A stretch of 64,000 nt of DNA from Selaginella moellendorffii (Eukaryota; Streptophyta; Lycopodiopsida; Selaginellales; Selaginellaceae). The notes under the pieces are model-generated. The model was not told the origin of the DNA. It saw only the letters and a list, made by a program, of their open reading frames with translations, and did no database searches. The DNA lies in the NCBI RefSeq assembly GCF_000143415.4, contig NW_003314346.1, positions 1 to 64,000 on the forward strand, in the 5' to 3' direction. Positions 59,488 to 64,000 of this stretch are shown here, one piece after another (position 1 is the stretch's first letter; each line of letters opens with the position of its first letter). A program made the position numbers and the translations under genes.

Positions 59488-62400
59488 GCGAGGAATTGCG
59501 TTCTTCTTCCAGCCACTGTCAATGTGGATGCAGAGAAGGGGGAGGAGCTCACCAGTTGGACTTTCGGGATAGAAGGCGAGGATCTGAGGCTGTACAACAC
59601 AGATGGTGGGAGAAAAGAATGCATGGGGATCCTCATCCAAGTGACAGACACTCCATGCAGTTCCATGCAAGAATATGGACTGGCACTTGTGGTAGAGACA
59701 GCGTCTGCCTTCAAGATCCACCTTGCACATCCTAGCGGCTTCCCGGAGGGGGGCAGCGGCTATGAGGAATTCCTAGAGGGAGCTAGGGAGAGGTTGTCCA
59801 GGAGGCCCACAATTTCAAAGACGCTGCGGGTCTATGAAGATCACATGGAATCCACGGACCTCACCTACGGCGATGTTCAAAAACTATATTCCAACATTGA
59901 GCCGTTGAGAGTGACTCCAGTTCGCGAAGCAAAGGGGAAGGGGGTCGATCTGGAAACTACCTCAAAGCAGAAAAGGGTGGTCAAGCTCAAGCCGACGTCC
60001 GACTCTCCTGCTCCAAAAAAGAAGCTACTCAGTGATGCCATTGCCTCGGGTTCGAACACTACACCCACCAAAAAGAAGAGCCGCAAAGAGCAGAAAGAGC
60101 AAGAAGAGGCAGCAAAAATCGTCGCAGATAATAGTACTTGTTACTATTCCAACAATGTATATACAATCGACGTGAGCCGTATCGACATCCAAAGCAAATA
60201 CAACCACAGGCTAGTATCTGATGAGTGGGTGGAGAAACTGAAGCAGAAGATGCTGGCAAGTCCAGTAACACCCGACATCGCAGACGTGATCCCCTACTAC
60301 CGAACAATGAAGGGCGAGACGAGGTTTCCAGACTTGATCAATAGGAAGGTGTTGGACGATCAGAACATCCGGTTCTATGCCGTCTCCGGGCAGCATTCTA
60401 GCTTGGCGATGCAAGAGATAGTTGTGGATATTATGGTGGGCGAGGAGGTGAAGAAAGTCTTCAAGACAAGAGTTGTCCGCCTGATAAAAGGCAACTCGCC
60501 CCTCCGATCTATCATATACATCTCCCACGCGCAGAATGTCAAGCAAGAAACGTGCTACAAATCGGGTCTGCACGAGACATTGGCACGAACACGGAAGCTC
60601 TGGGTTCAACTGAAGAAGCCACAAAAACCAGGACAAGGACGTGCACTAGCAACTAGCGCCTGGCAGGTAAGCCTCGTTGCATGTGGCATAGCATGTGGCC
60701 TCACGCCATTTCCATTGCAGGAATTCTCAAGTCTTCTCTCGAAAACACTGGGGGTCAATGACACACTCAGCATCCATAACATTCTACTCGCGACAAAAGT
60801 TGTTTTTGACAAATGGGTAGATGTGCTGAGGAGGTACCATGACGGGGAGTTGCCAAACTCAATGGGTGTGGAGGACGGCCGGAAGCCCAATGATTTGAAG
60901 CTCAACGCCTTGCGTTTCTCGCGGTCTCTAGACGACGACGACCTTCTGACAGTGGCTAATGCTCTTCTACGTGGTGAGGTTGTCTTCAACAAGACCAAAA
61001 TGACTCCCGGCCATATTGTGACATACGAGGACTTGTGCACGACTCTGAGAGCTCGTGCGCTATTGAAGGATTGGATCTTCGAGCAAGTGGCCGTGGAGAG
61101 GGTGAGCATCGACACCACGCAAGAGATGATGGAAGCGCTGGAGTTGTCAAATGAAGACATCGACGAGTACGTGAAGGGGGCCCCCAAGTTCATCGATCTG
61201 CTGCGGGATGCCACGAAAAGTAAAGCTGAGAAGTTGGATCAGTATCCAAATTTCATTAAGATTGATGTCGACCGCCGGCTTCAGAAACAGCTCGACCCCG
61301 CAGCAGAGGCCTATCGAGAACCTTACCGGGTATACTTGAATTCGGATGAGGATCAAAGGTGGAGGAGCATCGTTTCCCGCGGAGATGAGCAGGTCAAGAA
61401 CATCTTTTGTGTGATGGACTTCACAAACGAGGAGATCACTCATGCAGACGAAGTCAGCTCCATCATTGACTTAATGGTGGGACTTGCAGAGGTGGAATCT
61501 TCAGTCCACTATATGATCTACGACTCCGAATCCTATCACAAGTTCTGGAAGGCCTTGAACGCGGTGAAGGCTCGGTTGAAAGGCAAGGAGATGCGGGAGA
61601 TCCATGGGATAATGGCTAAGAAGAAGATACCGACGAATGTCCGCATCTTCACACTCGCCCTTGTTATTGGTCCTGCAGCAGAGTGGGACTGGAGTGACTT
61701 CCCAGCTTCGTTCGACAAGGCCAATCGAATTGATCTGAGGGAGGTCAATTTACCCGTGCCTGAGGAACTGAAGACGGCTATGGAGCTTTCGAATCCAAAG
61801 AAAGCTCCAGGTGCAGCATGGGAAATGCTCAGCTGGGTCTTCAACGCAATAGCGGGTGGGTCATCTGCTTCCGACTCCAAGGGCAAATGCGTTGTCGAGT
61901 ACAACTGCGGCGGACTATTCTTTCGAGCCGCACTACTCAAGGGTGTCCCTTGTGTTGCGGTGACAAACTCCATTGAAGAGATGACTTCAATGGAGAATAT
62001 AATTACAGTTGCCAAAGAAAAACAGTATCTTCTCTGCGAACCTGGTGAGTACACACTTTAAGTTTAAATGTTATCTCACAAGCTCTGTATGCAGGAGCGT
62101 GGCCACCCCCAGATGCTGAAACGGCGTTAACAGCTACTTTTGAAGATACCCATGTTGGGCCGAGCTCACAACCTGCACAAGGTAAGGTCACGTGAGGCCT
62201 CACGCCATTTTGATTATAGATCGTTGTGAATATTTAGACACGAGGACTGAAAAGCGCACTGGTGGCACATCGAAGAAGGACAAACAGAAAAGCAATAGGA
62301 AAAAAGGAGGTACAAATTATATTTGCAATGGCGTGTGGTCTCATGCCATTCCTTGCAGGAGAAACTTCTTCAAAGGCAAAACAGGCAAGCACCAGCCAAG

Positions 62401-63973
62401 CTCAAACTGACAGTGGTCATAAAAAGCGAAAGCACGTTGGACAGTCGTCGAGATCAGAGGCGTTTGATTCGAAAAGGAAGAAGGGCAACGAAAAGATGAT
62501 AGGTAATGCCTCGCGGTTATGGCGTGTGTGCTCATGCCATTCATTGCAGATCAAGGGCTGAGTGAAAGCAGGCAGTCACCACCTCATGACTCAGATTCCT
62601 ATGGCGGACTCCCCTTCCCCAATCTCAATGGAGAGGTACAATGGATGAGGGAAGCTTTTCAAGGCAGGGCCACGTTTTTCTCATCTCGTCGTCTTCGAAG
62701 GGTGCAAGAACGTGCAGAAACCATGTTAAGACAGTCGGGTGAGGATACGGTCCTAGGTCACGCACTAAAACAAGCTATGGATGTCTTGTATTTTGAGATG
62801 GAGACTCGGCCAGATGATTTTCCCAAGATGGTCCTGGAAGAACAAGCCATCCAGCCTGAGCAGCCTATGGAAGAAATGCAGGAGGGGGATGAGGAGCCAG
62901 AGAAAGATAATGAGCAAGAAGAGCAGAAGGACGAAGAGGAGGACAAAGAAGAGGAGGACAAAGAAGAGGAGGACAAAGAAGAGGAGGACGAAGAGGACTT
63001 GGATGGTCCTCACAATGGTGACGATCACAATAACGACGACGACGATGATGACGACGATGGCCAGCCTGAGGTGGCCAAAGAGCGGCGGAGGAAGGTCATA
63101 CAAGACAAACCATCAGGTAAATAATAATACATCCATTCCTAACCTTTTACCATTTCTAACATTGTCCATGTAGGTCGCAGAGCAAATGGTAAGTAGAGAT
63201 TATTCAGTTGAATTTACAAACTCTAGCCTTTAGTGTCGAGGAAGGATAGTGCCAAGCAAGGGTCGAAACGTATGTCCAATCCTTCAGAATCAGCAGTGCG
63301 CTCAAGTGATATCGGTCCTAGTTCCTCAATAGCAGTTGATGGTAAATACAGTATAGTCGATTCAATGTGCTAATGAGTTTGTTTTTAGTAGCACGGGAGG
63401 ATACCATCTCAATCGAAGGGAGATATTTGGACATGCATATGGATCCGCCAGTGGACTCTACTTGGCTGCAAGAGTCATCAGAGCTGGTGGAGGCTACTAT
63501 CCATATCAACGCCAAGCAAGCTGACCACGCTCCACTTGATGCTGCCCATACCACTGAGTCAATCTTGTCCATGTATCCAACTGACGGTGACCAGGCGCCA
63601 TTGGACCCACATGAGGCCGCCCCAGCCACCGAGCCGGTCGTATCCTCATTTCCAATGGACTCAACGTGTGCCCAATCGTCTGACTACGCGCCGTTGGAAC
63701 CTCCCTACACCGCCCCTGCTGCTTGTTCGGTCATGTCCACTTTGCCAACGGAGGCACCAGCTGAAATGGCGTGTGATCACACGCCATCGGAACCACCCCA
63801 TGCCACTGTTGAGCCAGTTGTACCAGAGTCTACAGCTGAAATGGCATGTGCCCACACGCCATCGGATGCGATTGACCCCACATTGCAGAGGAGAGTATTT
63901 CCGCCCTTCACGTTTCCTCGACCAAAACCCTCTCAACGACCATCGGGAGCAACATTCGCTAATATTGTAGATG
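59488..63973 (+). CDS. Multi-exon gene with ParB-like domain and acidic/proline-rich tail (both ends incomplete)
   Basis: Exons 59488-60666, 60721-62044, 62095-62181, 62220-62309 (or from 62238), 62359-62502, 62550-63116, 63174-63188, 63234-63341 and 63389-63973, then a donor at 63974. All joins keep the frame. The first exon follows an acceptor (TTCTGAACAG) and has no upstream ATG, so the start lies earlier. From 59488: an unknown N-terminal domain (1-145); a Lys-rich, NLS-like linker (150-215); about 222-325 a ParB/sulfiredoxin-like segment (TIDVSRIDI ... FYAVSGQHSSLAMQE); an alpha-helical middle; and CVVEYNCGGLFFRAALLKG near 61890-61945, resembling the end of a DNA methyltransferase without its catalytic motif. 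Then basic exons, an Asp/Glu-rich tract (about 62880-63060), and a last exon with about 25-30-residue repeats (APLDP/APLEPP). The function is unknown to me; ParB and methylase resemblance are inferences. Confidence 0.7.
60667..60720 (+). other. Intron 1 (54 nt, in frame, carries palindrome)
   Basis: GTAAGCC...CCATTGCAG, phase 0, a multiple of three with no stop codon. Retention would simply insert 18 residues (containing ACGLTPF). The palindrome is at 60688-60709, followed by an AG 11 nt later. Confidence 0.75.
62045..62094 (+). other. Intron 2 (50 nt)
   Basis: CCTG|GTGAGT...GTATGCAG|GAGCG, phase 1, contains a TAA. No palindrome. Splicing extends the protein with WPPPDAETALTATFED. Confidence 0.75.
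62182..62219 (+). other. Intron 3 (38 or 56 nt, carries palindrome)
   Basis: G|GTAAGGTCACG...GATTATAG. A second acceptor (TATTTAG) at 62237 would give 56 nt, nearer the usual size, and both keep the frame (18-nt difference). Palindrome 62187-62208. Confidence 0.65.
62310..62358 (+). other. Intron 4 (49 nt, carries palindrome)
   Basis: GAG|GTACAAATT...CCATTCCTTGCAG, phase 1. Palindrome 62328-62349 ends 9 nt before the splice site. Confidence 0.75.
62503..62549 (+). other. Intron 5 (47 nt, carries palindrome)
   Basis: ATAG|GTAATGCC...CCATTCATTGCAG, phase 1. Palindrome 62519-62540 ends 9 nt before the splice site. Confidence 0.75.
63117..63173 (+). other. Intron 6 (57 nt)
   Basis: TCAG|GTAAATAATA...CCATGTAG, phase 1. 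Leads into a 15-nt micro-exon (63174-63188). Confidence 0.65.
63189..63233 (+). other. Intron 7 (45 nt)
   Basis: AATG|GTAAGTAG...GCCTTTAG, phase 1, after the micro-exon encoding RRAN. Confidence 0.65.
63342..63388 (+). other. Intron 8 (47 nt)
   Basis: GATG|GTAAATAC...TTTTTAG, phase 1, with a TGCTAAT branch-point-like motif. Confidence 0.7.
63766..63862 (+). repeat. Two coding palindromes in the last visible exon
   Basis: Both are read in the same frame as AEMAC-x-HTPS, ending consecutive protein repeats. This shows the palindrome can be tolerated in coding sequence. Confidence 0.75.
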
Positions 63974-64000
63974 GTAAAATTGACTTGTACCATTTTTTAT

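Larger units (their letters stand above)
54871..63862. repeat. Dispersed family of 22-bp palindromes
   Basis: Consensus arms ATGGCRTG and CAYGCCAT separated by six mostly self-complementary bases. Full-length copies, all 22 bp: 54871-54892, 56582-56603, 56639-56660, 58513-58534, 60688-60709, 62187-62208, 62328-62349, 62519-62540, 63766-63787, 63841-63862. Partial copies: 55188-55208, 55242-55261, 59125-59149, 59165-59185, 59238-59257. None was noticed in the retrotransposon half of the window. Confidence 0.8.

Noticed and set aside
62041-62061. Gene end at the TAA 62059-62061
   Set aside because: A good donor (CCTG|GTGAGT) precedes it and downstream exons continue the frame through seven further joins.

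Overview
ORGANISM. This is repeat-dominated nuclear DNA from a eukaryote, most likely a streptophyte (green alga or plant lineage, possibly a large-genome charophyte such as Chara). The basis is: Ty3/gypsy chromoviruses with C-terminal chromodomains; primer-binding sites matching the 3' end of plant initiator tRNA-Met; a 5S rRNA-like segment close to the plant 5S sequence as I remember it; a short interstitial run of the plant-type telomere heptamer (CCCTAAA); and very short GT-AG introns. The species is inference.

LAYOUT. About 1-51 kb is a nest of LTR retrotransposons in both orientations. (i) Element A (8545-16058, +) is an autonomous chromovirus whose Gag-Pol is interrupted by an early stop and by two short spliceosomal introns in the integrase. 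(ii) Element B (38150-45231, -) is an autonomous chromovirus with one in-frame stop in the RNase H region and near-identical LTR segments. (iii) The 'R' family consists of non-coding elements with about 5 kb of interior (LARD-like). R copies lie at 1-3018, 3074-8544, 16755-20208, 20718-25823, 26597-30868 and 30869-38149, the last with both LTRs. R shares PBS, PPT, LTR and 3' untranslated sequence with B, so B looks like its helper. (iv) Element C (about 45232-50650, -) is non-coding and related to A in the same way. (v) A miniature TRIM-like unit lies at 20209-20718. All long-LTR families share one conserved module of about 76 bp.

51-54.5 kb holds a 5S-derived segment, several minisatellite arrays (51.4-52.4 kb), a telomere-like motif, an LTR fragment and three tandem repeats of about 350 bp that carry long hairpins.

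54.5-64 kb is the gene-bearing part. A minus-strand DUF7869-like (transposase-like) gene at 55261-58153 is spliced to an acidic last exon. It is divergent from a plus-strand gene of at least nine exons (59488 to the window edge) encoding a ParB-like domain, a possible degenerate methyltransferase end, then basic, acidic and proline-rich segments. Between the two lies a 100-N assembly gap. This part is peppered with a 22-bp palindrome (arms ATGGCRTG and CAYGCCAT) found in introns 8-10 nt before the 3' splice site, in coding exons and between genes.

HOW IT FITS. Two autonomous chromoviruses each appear to have a parasitic non-coding partner. Short phase-1 introns and the 22-bp palindrome suggest active intron gain, and introns of the same size class are also present in element A's integrase. 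The A/C elements additionally carry an array of hairpins with conserved loops and covarying stems upstream of the 3' LTR.
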